A DNA stretch of 64,000 nt from Byssovorax sp. (GCA_025362495.1 JANYGI010000126.1:32001-96000); one strand, 5' to 3'. Shown: positions 1 to 9,869, numbered from the stretch's first letter. Numbers and translations: made by a program. Notes: generated by a model not told the origin, from the letters alone.

Positions 1-852
1 GGATCGCCCGAGGCGCTGCGTCGCGAGCTCGAGGACGGCGGCGCGAGGATCGCGGACCCGGTAGATGCGATGACCCATTCCCATGATCCGGCGGCCGGCG
101 AGGAGCTCGCCCTCGATCCAGGCAGCCGCCGCTTCCGGGGTGCCGATGGCGTCGAGCATGTCGAGCACGGGGCCCGGGGCGCCGCCGTGGAGAGGGCCTT
201 TGAGCGTGCCAATCGCCGCGACGACGGCAGAGACCATGTCGGAGCCCGTCGACGTGACGACGCGCGCGGCGAAGGTCGAGGCGTTCATGCCATGGTCGGA
301 GACCGTGACGAGGTAGGTGTCGAGGGCGAAGGCGCGGGCGGCAGACGGCGCCTCGCCGTCGATCATGCGCAGGTAATCCGCGGCGTGCGAGAGCGAGGGA
401 TCGGGGGCGATGGGAGCTTTGCCGGCCCGGCCGCGCGCCCAGGCCGCGGCGAAGACGGCGACAGCGCCGGCGAGGCGTTCGGGGGTGGCGAAGGACTCGT
501 CGAGGTGGGCTGTGGCGGCGCGGAGCGCGTCCATCCCGTCGGGACGATCGAGGGCGTCGCCGAGCCCGCCGAGCCGCGCGAAGGCGAGGACGCGGCCCTC
601 GGCGATGGCGCGGTGGATGATCGGATCGCCCACGGTGCTGCCGCCGAGGAGGGCGACGACGTCTTCAAACGCGATCTCCCCCGCGAGGCGCTCGACGTCG
701 TGTCCGGCGATCACCAGGCGGCCCCGCTCGCCGTCGACCTCGCCCAGGCGGGTCTCGGCCGCCACCACGCCTTCGAGCCCGCTGGCCGAAGGGACCCTGT
801 TCGCCGAAGGCTCCCTGGGGGGAGCAGAAATGCCGCTGTGAATCGCTTCCAT
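1..852 (-). CDS. Citrate synthase family protein, 3' end outside window
   Basis: Condenses acetyl-CoA (or a related acyl-CoA) with oxaloacetate, in the cytoplasm. 284 codons are visible; the C-terminus lies beyond the left edge. The family's first catalytic histidine is in GPLHGG (His about 222) and the second in GMGHRIYRVRDPR (His about 261); SDHGMN (His about 187) is the substrate-binding region. The catalytic aspartate would be outside the window. The start is the ATG whose upstream minus-strand sequence has a strong GAGGAGGT ribosome site. The gene is divergent from a second citrate synthase with only about 31 bases between the starts. Citrate and 2-methylcitrate synthases cannot be told apart from this fragment. 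Confidence 0.9.
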   Translation of the reverse strand, partial: MEAIHSGISAPPREPSANRVPSASGLEGVVAAETRLGEVDGERGRLVIAGHDVERLAGEIAFEDVVALLGGSTVGDPIIHRAIAEGRVLAFARLGGLGDALDRPDGMDALRAATAHLDESFATPERLAGAVAVFAAAWARGRAGKAPIAPDPSLSHAADYLRMIDGEAPSAARAFALDTYLVTVSDHGMNASTFAARVVTSTGSDMVSAVVAAIGTLKGPLHGGAPGPVLDMLDAIGTPEAAAAWIEGELLAGRRIMGMGHRIYRVRDPRAAVLELATQRLGRS

Positions 853-883
853 CGTCGACCTCCTCGGGCGCTACTCTTGGGGC

Positions 884-2179
884 GTGGTGAACATTGATCA
901 ACGTGGATTCGTGAATCAACGTTCGACGTTCCTCGGCGGGCGCGACGCGGCGGCGTTCCTCGGCGTGAAGCGGGAGACGCTGTATGCGTACGCGAGCCGC
1001 GGGCTCGTGCGGAGCGAGCCGGGCGAGAGCGGGCGAGAGCGTCGGTATCATCGCGAGGATCTGGAGCGGCTCAAGGTGCGGCACGACGCGCGGTCGGGCC
1101 ACGGCGCGGTGGCGGCCGGAGCGATGCGCTGGGGCGAGCCGGTGCTGGAGTCGGCGCTGACCGGGATCACGAGCGAAGGGCCCGTGTACCGGGGGATGCT
1201 CGCCGTGGCGCTGGCGCGGCAGAAGACGCCCTTCGAGGCGGTGGCCGAGATGCTGTGGGCGAGCGATGCGCCGCGCGCCGACGCGACGAAGCTCGAGGAC
1301 GCGCCGCGATGGAAGGCCCGTGGCTTTGGCCTGCGCGTGCCCGCGTTGACGGCGCTGCTGCCGGCGGAGGCGCGGCCCGTGGTGGCGCTCGCCGTCGCGG
1401 TGCCGGCGATGGGCGCGGTGGATCCCGAGCGGTTCGAGGCCGTCGCCGAGGTCGATCGCGCGCGGGGGCGGGTGCTCGTGCTGCGGCTCGCCGCGCTGAC
1501 GGGGATCGCGGCCGATCGCGCGCGGGCGCTCGCCGCGCTCAAGGCCGAGAGCGTGGCGCGAGCGCTCTTGATCTCGCTCGGAGCGCGCGGGGGCGAGAAG
1601 GCCGAGGTGGCCGTGAATCGAGCGCTGGTGGTCTCGGCGGATCACGAGCTCAACCCGTCGACGTTCGCCGTGCGGATCGCGGCGTCGACGCAGGCCGATC
1701 TCTACGCGTGCGTGAGCGCGGGGCTCGCGACGCTGTCGGGGCCGAGGCATGGCGGGGAGTGCGATCGCGTGGAGACCTTCGTGCAGGAGGTGGGGAGTCC
1801 CGAGCGGGCCAGAGCGGCGATCCAGGATCGCGCGCGGCGCGCGGAGCGGATGCCGGGGTTCGGGCACTCGCTCTATCCCGGCGGGGATCCGCGCGCGCTG
1901 GTGCTGATCGAGGCGGCGCTCGCGCTCGCGAGCCGCAGCGTCGCGCTGAAGACGGCGCTTTCGCTGGTCGAGGCGATGGGCGAGTCGGGGCGAGGCTTGC
2001 CGACGCTCGATCTCGGCCTCGTGGCGGTCGCGTCGGCGCTGGGGTTGCCGCCCGGATCGGCGGCGGCGCTGTTCGCGGTGGGGCGCTCGGCCGGGTGGAT
2101 CGCGCACGTTCTGGAGCAGCGCTCCGCCGGCTTCCTGCTGCGGCCGCGGGCGCGTTACACCGGGCCGATGATCAGGTGA
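884..2179 (+). CDS. Citrate synthase with N-terminal MerR/excisionase-like DNA-binding domain
   Basis: 431 residues. Residues about 16-60 (FLGGRDAAAFLGVKRETLYAY...) form a helix-turn-helix of the MerR/excisionase type, followed by a full citrate synthase fold. Catalytic residues appear intact: His289 (GPRHGG), His328 (FGHSLYPGGDPR) and Asp376 (LPTLDLGL). The C-terminal RPRARYTGP is typical of the family. It is divergent from a plain citrate synthase. The protein may be an enzyme whose DNA-binding domain links flux to expression, or a regulator derived from an enzyme. The start is uncertain: GTG 884, 887 or 911; the helix-turn-helix is complete with any of them. Confidence 0.88.
   Translation: MVNIDQRGFVNQRSTFLGGRDAAAFLGVKRETLYAYASRGLVRSEPGESGRERRYHREDLERLKVRHDARSGHGAVAAGAMRWGEPVLESALTGITSEGPVYRGMLAVALARQKTPFEAVAEMLWASDAPRADATKLEDAPRWKARGFGLRVPALTALLPAEARPVVALAVAVPAMGAVDPERFEAVAEVDRARGRVLVLRLAALTGIAADRARALAALKAESVARALLISLGARGGEKAEVAVNRALVVSADHELNPSTFAVRIAASTQADLYACVSAGLATLSGPRHGGECDRVETFVQEVGSPERARAAIQDRARRAERMPGFGHSLYPGGDPRALVLIEAALALASRSVALKTALSLVEAMGESGRGLPTLDLGLVAVASALGLPPGSAAALFAVGRSAGWIAHVLEQRSAGFLLRPRARYTGPMIR
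900..923. promoter_or_regulatory. 24-bp inverted repeat at the start of the DNA-binding citrate synthase
   Basis: Two 11-base arms, AACGTGGATTC and GAATCAACGTT, surround a GT centre and match as an inverted repeat at 10 of 11 positions. The site overlaps the first codons if the GTG at 884 is the start, and its centre holds another in-frame GTG (911). The length and symmetry resemble operators of MerR-type winged-helix proteins, and the adjacent gene encodes such a domain, so autoregulation plus control of the divergent citrate synthase is a reasonable inference. No binding is shown. Confidence 0.45.
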
Positions 2180-2810
2180 GAAGCCTTGATTTCAAGGCTT
2201 CGGCGACGAAGCCGGGGCCCCACTCGGTGAGGGCGGCGCGGTGCTCGGCCGCGCCTTCGCCGCGCACGTCGAACGCGCGCACGACGAAGCCGCCGCCTTC
2301 GCCGCCCGTGAGCTCGAGCAGCCGCGCCGCGACCTGGGTCGTCGACGCGTAGCCCGCGGTGCGCACGTCGGAGTGGCCGAGCCAGAAGGTCTTCGCGCCG
2401 TCCTTCGCCTGCGCCGCGAAGGCCACGAAGCCCGCGAGCTCGGCCGCGTCGGCCACGCCGTCGACGAGATCGGCGTGGATGGAGTCGATGGCGATGTACG
2501 CGTCGAGCGCGTCGCGATCGGCTTCGCCGACGAGGATTTCGCGCGCGAGGGCGTAGCCGGCCGAGTAGGTGATGAGCGTGAGCGTGGCGTACGCGTCGTC
2601 GGGCTCGGGCGCGGGGAAACGCGCTCGCAGCGCGGGGAGAATGCGCCCGTCGTCGTCGCGCAGATCGGACCCGAGCTGCGCGTAGACCGACGAGCGCCCC
2701 TCGAGGCGCACGAGGACGATATCGACGTCGCCCGCGGGCGCGAGCGCGGCTGCATAGGCCGGGAGCGCGGTGGTCTCGCCGTGGGCGAAGTACACGAGGT
2801 GACGGCTCAT
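2172..2810 (-). CDS. Hypothetical protein, alpha/beta-hydrolase-like
   Basis: 212 residues, no signal peptide. The segment TLITYSAGYALAREIL resembles the nucleophile elbow of alpha/beta hydrolases (x-S-A-G in place of the usual G-x-S-x-G), and LVYFAHGE near the N-terminus fits the first strand and oxyanion region. No complete catalytic triad can be assigned by eye. It lies 7 bases after the nucleotide cyclase gene on the same strand, so the two are probably cotranscribed. Its stop overlaps the convergent citrate synthase end by 8 bases. Function unknown. Confidence 0.7.
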   Translation of the reverse strand: MSRHLVYFAHGETTALPAYAAALAPAGDVDIVLVRLEGRSSVYAQLGSDLRDDDGRILPALRARFPAPEPDDAYATLTLITYSAGYALAREILVGEADRDALDAYIAIDSIHADLVDGVADAAELAGFVAFAAQAKDGAKTFWLGHSDVRTAGYASTTQVAARLLELTGGEGGGFVVRAFDVRGEGAAEHRAALTEWGPGFVAEALKSRLLT

Positions 2811-2817
2811 CGAGCGC

Positions 2818-4251
2818 TCATCCCGCGCTCCGCGCGAGCCGGACCACGGCCACGTCGCCGGAGATCCCGCGCAGCGACACGCTCGACGCCATCGCCACGA
2901 GGCCCGCGGCGGCGACGACGTCGCGCACGCCGGGAGCGGCGTAGACGAGATCGGTGCAGACGATCTCGCCGGCCCCGGCGAGGCCCTGGACGCGCGCGGC
3001 GATGTTCACCGTGCGCCCGAAATAGTCGAGCCGCTCGTTGAGCTCGACGGCGATGCACGGGCCGCTGTTGAGGCCGATCTTCAGCAGCAGCTCGCCCTCG
3101 CCGAGCGCGGCGATCTCGGCGGCCATCCGCACCGCGGCGCGCATGGCCCAGAGCGGATCGGAGAAGCTCGCCATCACCGCGTCGCCGATGGTCTTGACGA
3201 TCGCGCCGCCCTCGGAGGCCGCGATCGTGCGCAGCGCCGCGAAGTGGCGGCGGACGAGGTCGTAGGCGCGGAGATCGCCGACGCGCTCGTAGATCGCCGT
3301 GGATCCCTGGAGATCGGTGAACAGGACGGTGACGGCCTTGAGCTCGAGGCCGCCGTCCGAAGGGATGCTCTCGCTGCGAAAGAGATCGCGGAACGTCTGC
3401 GTCGAGATCAGCCTTTGCCCGGTGAGGTACGGCCGGAACTCGAGCGTGAGCGGAGCGCCCGGCGCGGCCGGCATGGGCCAGAGCCCGGTGCCCGCAGGGC
3501 TGACGATGTACCCCACCGGCTGCGAGGTGCGGTTGTGAATGCGGAGCGCGATCGGGCCGACGGCGACGTCGAACGCGTCGGGGATCGCGTGCCCGTCGAG
3601 GAGATCGATCGACACGACGCGGGCTTGATTCTGCGGCGCGGCGCGCAGGTACACCACGGCATGGCTGGTGGGCGTGAGCAGCACCGTCTCGCCCTCGGCC
3701 ACCGTGAGCTCGGCCTCGTGGATCGCGCCCGGGAGCGCCCGTCCGGCGAGGAGGATCTGCCGCTTCAACGCCTCGTGAGGCGCGGACTCGGGCGCGAGGC
3801 TGGTCGAGAAATAAAGCCGGATCCCGTCTTCGCGGAGGTCGAGCGTCTCCGGCGTGTGGTAGCGGATGCGCCGCACGGTGGGCGCGACCGTGAAGGCGAC
3901 CTCGACCCGATCATCGATCGATCCTTCGATATCGATGTTGCAGAAATTGCAGTGCTTCTTCCGGTCGAGCGAGCGCAGGCCGCCTGGCGTCGTCAGGAAC
4001 GCGAGGCAACCCGGGCAGAGCACGCCCCACGCGAACTCGAGGATGCCGGCGTGGGTGGCGTGGAGGAAGAGATCAATCCCCTGCTGCTCCGTGTGGCATT
4101 GATCCGCCGCGTAGCGCAGCGGGCTCATGCGGAAGAGCGCCTCGTCGGGCGCGCTGTGGAGGAAGGCCTTGAAGGCGTCGAGGAGCACGCTCGAGAGTCC
4201 GTCTTTCGCGCGGAGCGCGTCGAGGCGCAGATCGAGATCGGCAGAGATCAT
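2818..4251 (-). CDS. DUF5939-type adenylate/guanylate cyclase with zinc-ribbon insert
   Basis: 477 residues. The C-terminal part is a class III nucleotide cyclase catalytic domain: LFTDLQGST (metal ligand Asp313), VKTIGDAVMASF (second metal Asp357) and LDYFGRTVNIAAR, the transition-state and adenine-binding segment. The N-terminal 300 residues match the layout of the DUF5939 sensory region found ahead of such cyclases, with two Cys pairs (Cys79/82 and Cys101/104) that look like a zinc ribbon. Product is probably cAMP, but substrate specificity cannot be fixed by eye. No membrane segments, so cytoplasmic. First gene of a likely two-gene operon. Confidence 0.85.
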   Translation of the reverse strand: MISADLDLRLDALRAKDGLSSVLLDAFKAFLHSAPDEALFRMSPLRYAADQCHTEQQGIDLFLHATHAGILEFAWGVLCPGCLAFLTTPGGLRSLDRKKHCNFCNIDIEGSIDDRVEVAFTVAPTVRRIRYHTPETLDLREDGIRLYFSTSLAPESAPHEALKRQILLAGRALPGAIHEAELTVAEGETVLLTPTSHAVVYLRAAPQNQARVVSIDLLDGHAIPDAFDVAVGPIALRIHNRTSQPVGYIVSPAGTGLWPMPAAPGAPLTLEFRPYLTGQRLISTQTFRDLFRSESIPSDGGLELKAVTVLFTDLQGSTAIYERVGDLRAYDLVRRHFAALRTIAASEGGAIVKTIGDAVMASFSDPLWAMRAAVRMAAEIAALGEGELLLKIGLNSGPCIAVELNERLDYFGRTVNIAARVQGLAGAGEIVCTDLVYAAPGVRDVVAAAGLVAMASSVSLRGISGDVAVVRLARSAG

Positions 4252-4352
4252 GAGGCCTGGATCCTATCATGAGGACGAGCGCCGTCGGCGGCGCCGGCGC
4301 CGCGCGCGAAATCATCGTGATCACCCCGGCGAGCACCGCGGTAGGGTGCGGC

Positions 4353-4970
4353 GTGGCCCGCAAGAAATCCCTCGATCGCCTCCTCACCGCCCTCCAGAGC
4401 CCCACGCCCGACGAGCGCAGCGACGCGCTGAGCTGGTTTCACGGGTTCGACTGGCGGAGCACCAAGCCCTCACGCAAGCAGCGCGATCAGGCGTTCCACG
4501 CGCTCTCGGCGCTGCTGGCGCGCGATCCCGATCAGAAGGTGCGCGTCGAGGCGGCGCACGTGCTGACGTTCTGGTTCGAGCCGCGCGCGACCGAGGCGCT
4601 GCTGCTCGCCGCGGACCGCGACGGAGAGAGCGCCCTCGTGCGCGGTCAAGCGATCGAGGGGATCGGGAACACGCTCCAGGGCTCGGCGTCGAGCAAGCGC
4701 CGCGCGCGAGTGATCCCGAAGCTGCTCGGCTGGCTGCGCGATCCGGCGGTGGAGGTGCGGTTCTGGAGCATCTACGCCGTCGGCGTGCTCGAGGTGAAGG
4801 AGGCGCGCCCGATCCTCGAAGAGCTGGCGCGCACCGACGACGCGATGTTCGAGAACTGGTGGCGAGTCCGCGACGAGGCCTCGGACGCGCTGGCGTCGTG
4901 GGATCACGGCGAGTGGCCCGATCGCGATCCGGCGTGGCTGACGCAGGCCGCGCCCGGCGCGTCGAGCTGA
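4353..4970 (+). CDS. HEAT-repeat protein
   Basis: 205 residues from the GTG at 4353, which follows a TAGGGT ribosome-site-like stretch; an upstream in-frame ATG at 4269 would add 28 residues of poorly conserved look. The body is helical repeats of PBS-lyase/HEAT type, for example RDPDQKVRVEAAHVLTFWF and LRDPAVEVRFWSIYAVGVL, spaced about 35-40 residues. Such proteins act as protein-binding scaffolds; no catalytic motif is visible. Transcribed divergently from the cyclase gene. Partner unknown. Confidence 0.8.
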   Translation: MARKKSLDRLLTALQSPTPDERSDALSWFHGFDWRSTKPSRKQRDQAFHALSALLARDPDQKVRVEAAHVLTFWFEPRATEALLLAADRDGESALVRGQAIEGIGNTLQGSASSKRRARVIPKLLGWLRDPAVEVRFWSIYAVGVLEVKEARPILEELARTDDAMFENWWRVRDEASDALASWDHGEWPDRDPAWLTQAAPGASS

Positions 4971-4980
4971 CTCTCGGTCT

Positions 4981-6330
4981 TCAGACCCGCTGTCCCGTCG
5001 GCTCTTGAAACGTGGTGTCGTCGACGCGGTACTCGATCGCCCGACCGTTGCGCTCGCGGGTGCACGCGCCCGTGGCGGCGAGGGCTTCGAGCGCCGCCTG
5101 GGCGCTGCGGAGCGGGAGGCCGAGCTGCTGCGAGGTGTCCTTCGCCGACATGCGGCCGCACCGCGCGACGAGCTGGAGCACGCGATCGTCGTCGTGCGGG
5201 GCGCAGCGCGGATCGACGAGGAGCAGCGGCGCGGGGACGGTGAGGGCGAGCGCGCTGCGGCTGCGCGTGATCTCGCCGGCGCGGCCGAGGTGGGCGCGCG
5301 CGCGGTGCAAGAGCACGTCGAGCACCCCGCCATGAACGTTGTGCGAGAACGCGAATCCATAGGCCGCTCGGAACAGCTGATCTTCGGTCAAGCCCTCTTC
5401 GCCGGCGAGCGCCAGCACGGCGAGGGCGGTGTCGGTGCGGCCCTGCCGCCGCTGTGTCTGCGGTAGTCGCGCGGCGCCCGCGGCCTCGACGAGCGGCGCG
5501 TCCGGGCCGAGGAGACGCGCTCCGGGGGCCCCCTTGCGGGCCAGCACGAAGACGGGCACGTCGCCGGGATCGGCCGAGGTCGTGAGGCCGAGGAGGCCGC
5601 GCGGACCGTCGTCGTCGAGGCCCCGGCGCCAGCGCGCGAGCGGCGCGTCGACGGGGCCCGCGTCGGCGTCGGGATCGATGGCGATCCGCGCCGCGTCGAG
5701 GTCGGCGAGGTGGCCGACGAGGCCGCCCATCCGCGCGCGCGCGTGCGCCGTCGCGTGTTCAAATCCGCTTCGATCGCCGAGACGCGCGAGCTCGATCATC
5801 CGCGCGAGCGATCGCGCCGCGTCGTCGTCGCCGGGGGCGCCGTCGGCGAGCGCGCCGCTCGCCATCGTGTGCTCCCAGTCGATCCACGGACGCCACGCGG
5901 GCGACGCGAAGCGCGCGAGGGCGCCGAGGATCCGCGTCGCCAGGAAGGGCCTTCCGGTGAGCCGTCGCACCCGCGCGAGCACGAGGTTGGCGAGCGTCTC
6001 CGGCTCGTGCAGCGCCTCGGTGCGCTACATCATCGAGGCGCGGCGCGCGAGCTCCGTCGCGCCCTCGAGGTCGCCCGCGGTCGCCGTCGCCAGCGCGCGG
6101 ATCGACGCCGCATCGCACACGGCGGCCGACGATCGCGCCGCGGTCCCCAGCGCGCGCGTCGCGGTAGCCTCGCGCAGCGCCTCGTCGGTGCGTCCGAGGA
6201 GCGCCTTCGCCAGCGCCGCGAGCACCTGCGCTTCGAGGTCCGCGTCGGCGGGCGCGGCGCTCACGAGGGCCGTCAGCGCCTCGCCGCGAAACGACTGGAT
6301 TGCCGCTCGAAAACGCGCGATCTGCACCAC
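4981..6330 (-). pseudogene. Helical regulator-like gene interrupted by an in-frame amber codon
   Basis: From the GTG at 6330 a reading frame runs 101 codons to a TAG at 6025-6027, then continues in the same frame for 348 codons to a stop at 4981. The first part (QIARFRAAIQSFRGEALTAL, then Ala/Arg-rich helices) looks like helical repeats. The C-terminal part contains a winged-helix-like segment (MSAKDTSQQLGLPLRSAQAALEAL). Both halves have similar composition, and the next in-frame start (GTG 5982) has no clear ribosome site. A single nonsense change in one gene of about 450 codons is the simplest reading. Two separate genes are possible. I do not recognise the family. Confidence 0.55.
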
Positions 6331-6387
6331 CCGACTATACGCCAACGGCCGCCGGCGAGGCCGGATCCGTGATAACTCTGGTGGCGA

Positions 6388-7642
6388 ATGCCGACGAGCA
6401 CCTCGCCGCCGCGCGGGTTCAACGGGCGCCGTCCTGGCCTCGTGAAGCTGCTCGACCTCGCCAGGGGCGGCATGGGCACGGTCGAGCTCGGGCTGCGGCG
6501 CGAGGGTGGGTTTCGCCGCCTCTACGCGGTGAAGCGGCTCCATCCCCACCTCCTCGACGACGAGGATCTCCGCGCCATGTTCGTCGACGAGGCGCGCATC
6601 GCGGGCCTGCTGCGCCACGCCAATGTCGTCTCGGTCCTCGACGTCGGCGAGGACGAGCAGGGCCCGTTCCTGGTGATGGACTACGTCGACGGCGTCACCC
6701 TCTCGACGATCATCCAGCGCCACGCGACGCACGGAAAGCTCCTCCCCGTGCAGCTCTGCGCGCGCATCGGCGTGGAGATCGCGCGCGGGCTCGCCGTCGC
6801 GCACGAGCTGGTCGGGCACGACGGCGCGCTGCTCAACATCGTGCATCGCGACGTCTCTCCGCAGAACGTGCTCGTGGGCTTCGACGGGCAGGTTCGCCTC
6901 GCCGACTTCGGGATCGCGCGCGCGCTCGGCCGCAGCTCGAAGCTGACGGAGTCGGGGGTGATCAAGGGCAAGCTCGGCTACCAGGCGCCGGAGCAGCTCC
7001 GCTTCGAGGAGCCGAGCGCGCGATCGGATCTCTTCGCGCTCGGCGTCGTGCTCTACGAGCTGCTGAGCGGCAAGCGCCTCTACAGGAGCACGCCCGAGCA
7101 ATCGGCCCCGATCCGCATCCTCAACGAGCCTCCGCCCGACATCGCCGACGAGCGAGCCGACGTGCCGCCCGCGCGCACCGCGTCGTCGCCGCCGCGCGCG
7201 ATCACGAGACCGTCGATCGCGCCGTCGACGTGGGGCGCGGCGCGTCGCCCACCGTCGCGCTCGCGCTCCGCCCCGCGCGCGACGAGCGCCCGAGCCACGT
7301 GATCCTCGAGTGCGCCGACGCGACGGCGACGATCACCGTGGAAACAAGGGCTCCGCGCTCGGTCGGCTCGAGCGCGATCTCCCGCCGGGCGAGTACACCG
7401 TCCTCGTCCAGTGCAGCGCCGGCGAGCGCAATGTGCGGCTCGAGGTGCCGTCGGGCCGCGCGCTCAAGCTCGTCCTCGATCCGCCGACACGATCGATCGT
7501 CCAGCGGCCGTGGTTCTGGGTCGTCACCGGCGTCGTCGTCGCCGGCGGCGTCACCACCGCGATCCTCGCGACGCGGCCTCGCCAGGCGGATCCCGTGACC
7601 GACGCGTTCTGGGGCGTCACCTCGACGGCGTTCCGGTTCTGA
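6388..7642 (+). pseudogene. Ser/Thr kinase with PEGA-like tail, broken by a deletion and a frameshift
   Basis: Residues 1 to about 260 are a eukaryote-type kinase: ARGGMG glycine loop, Lys49, HRDVSPQN (Asp155), DFG 173-175, PEQ at 201-203. The frame then departs from kinase sequence at about 7165, before the last kinase helices. A PEGA-like domain is readable in another frame (DHETVDRAVDVGRG to CADATATITV, about 7175-7340). A third frame then carries PPGEYTVLVQCSAGE and a membrane-spanning segment (WFWVVTGVVVAGGVTTAIL) to a stop at 7642. The second shift looks like a one-base loss; the first probably removed the end of the kinase domain and a linker. The ancestral product was likely a membrane kinase, or a kinase fused to a neighbour by deletion. 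Confidence 0.65.
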
Positions 7643-7717
7643 TGCGCGTGGTCTCGCCCCCCATCCGCGTACGTTCGGTAATTCGCCGGTCCTCCACGCT
7701 GAGCTAATCGGCTTCCC

Positions 7718-9869
7718 ATGCACCGCGCCCCGCTCCTCGGCTCTCTCGTCGTCCTGCTCGCGTGCTCGACCCTCGTGCCCTCCGAGGTGATCGTCCACAT
7801 CGACGCCGACTCCATCAGCCGCGCGCGCGCGTCAGCTCCACGTGCGCGTCGTCAGCCAGGAGGGCGTCACGCGGCTCGATCGACTCGCCTCGCTCTTCGG
7901 CGATCCCCCGGAGATCAAGCTCCCCACCACGGTACCCGTCGTCCCCCAGGACGGCGACAGCGCGCGCACGTTCACCGTCTTTGCCGAGCTCACCGATCAA
8001 GCGAACGTCGCTTTCAACAAGAAGGCAGCCACGCTCTCGTTCGCGGACAGCACGCTCGTCGACGTCGATCTCTACTTTTCGGATCTCTGCATTGGAATCG
8101 ATTGTCCCACCGGGCAAACGTGCTCCGACGGCGCGTGCGTAGATATCAAGGCGCCGCCGCACGGCGCGAGCGGGCCCCTCGCGACCGACGCGCAGCCCGC
8201 CTATTGTGACGGCAGCCTGTGCTGGGAAGAGCCCCGCACCGGCGGCCAGGGCGCGAAGGCCGCTTGCCTCTGGGCGCCCGACGCCGGCCTCGTCGTCGAC
8301 AATGGCTGGGCGATGGAGCTGAGGGGCGGGCTCTGGATCTCCGAGCCGCTCCCACCGGGCGTGTACCCCGAGTCGGTCGCTTGCTGGAGCGGCGGTGAGG
8401 CCATCGCCACGATCGGGACTTCGATCCTCGAACGCTCGGCGTCCGGATGGAAGCCGCTCGCCCTCGGGGGGACGGCGCTTCATGGCATCTGGGGTAGCGA
8501 CGCCAGCGACGTGTGGGCGGTGGCCGACGGCGGCGGGATCTGGCGCCGGAAGAACCATGGCTCCTGGGCCAAGGTCAGCTCCGGTGTCTCGACGGATCTC
8601 GTGGGCATCTTCGGCCTGGCGTCCGATGACATCTACGTCGTCGGCTCGCAAAGCACCCTCCTGCACTACGATGGCAACGCCTTCTCGGCCGTGCCCGGCC
8701 CCGCGGCGGCCGATCCCGGGTTCACCCACGTCGCCGCGACGTCGAAGAGCGATCTCCACGTCAAGGCCGGCGCCAGCGTCTGGTCCTTCGACGGCAAGGC
8801 CTGGTCCGAATACGCACCGTACCTCGGGGTGGTATCGTTGACGGGTGGCCCATCTGGCTTGATGATCGCGGGTGGAACGCGCGGAACGGCTCATTTTCGC
8901 GGTAAAATCGGCGCGCCCTGGGGCGTCAGCCCGGTCGGATTTCCCTTCGATGGGCCGGGGCTCCAGGCCGTCGCGGTCTCCGGGCAGAGCGCCATTGTCG
9001 GCGGCGAGGCCGGCGGCCTCTCGCACTGGTCGGGCACGACCTGGGACAGCACCGCTGCCTGGCTCACGCGCGGCTATCTCCACGGCGTCGCCAGTGATCC
9101 CGATCGCCCGTGGCACGCCGTCGCGGTCGGCGGCGGAGGCGTGCTGGAGCGCATCGAAGGGGGCGTGTGGCGCCGTCGAGTCGTCGGCGAAGGCCCCATG
9201 GTGAAGACTCTCGATCTGCGCGCCGTCTGGATGGGACACGCCTCCTTCATCGCGGTCGGCGCTGCGGGCGCGATCGCCGAGTCGACCACGGGATACGACT
9301 GGAGCGTGGTCCCGAGCGGGACGCCCCAGGATCTCGTGGCCATCGACTCTGCCGGCGGCAAGGTCCTCGCGGCGGGCGCCGCCGGCACGTTGCTCGAGCG
9401 AACCGGCGCGGGATGGATCCCGTTCGCGACGCCGATCCCCACGTCCTCCGATCTCACCGTGCTGCGCGGCGCCGCCGATGGTTCCTTCTTCGCGGGCGCG
9501 GCCGACGGCTCGGTCTGGAAGCTCGCCCCCGGGGGCGCGTGGACCGAGCTCGGAGCGACGCCCACCGCGGTGAACGATCTCGGGATCGACACCGGCGGAG
9601 GCGTCTGGGCCTGTGCGGACGGGGCCTGTCACCTCCAGGCGGGCGCCTTCGTCCAGCTTGCTTTGAGCACGAGTGGAGCTCCTCATCGACTCTTGATGGA
9701 CGGGGCCTCTCCGGGCTGGCTCGCTTCGGATGGTGGGGTGTACCGTCGCCAGGCCGACGGCACGTACGCCGGCTTAGGGCCGCCCGCGACTGCGATGAGC
9801 CTCGCGGTGGACGGCCGGTTCTTCATGGTCGGCAATTACGGGTGGATCCTCTCCGGGCCCTCCCCGTGA
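7718..9869 (+). pseudogene. Frameshifted lipoprotein with beta-propeller-like repeats
   Basis: The ATG at 7718 begins a lipoprotein signal (LLGSLVVLLACS) leading to VIVHIDADSISRAR. The frame then shifts inside a (CG)6 tract (7820-7831), and the rest reads from QLHVRVVSQEGVTRLDR to 9869, about 680 residues. The body has a Cys-rich motif (CIGIDCPTGQTCSDGAC), then repeats of the kind GIWGSDASDVWAVADGGGIWRR typical of myxobacterial surface beta-propellers. Adding one CG unit or losing two would restore the frame. The downstream part is otherwise clean, so the gene may be recently inactivated, phase-variable, or a sequencing artefact. Confidence 0.7.
7820..7831. repeat. (CG)6 dinucleotide tract at the frameshift
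   Basis: Six CG units in a row mark the point where the lipoprotein gene changes frame. Slippage by one unit would switch the downstream 680 codons on or off. Confidence 0.7.

Noticed and set aside
6025-6027. Pyrrolysine or another recoded TAG
   Set aside because: Many other genes here use TAG as a normal stop (for example mglA, rpmI-operon pheS and the ABC exporter), so recoding would be surprising.
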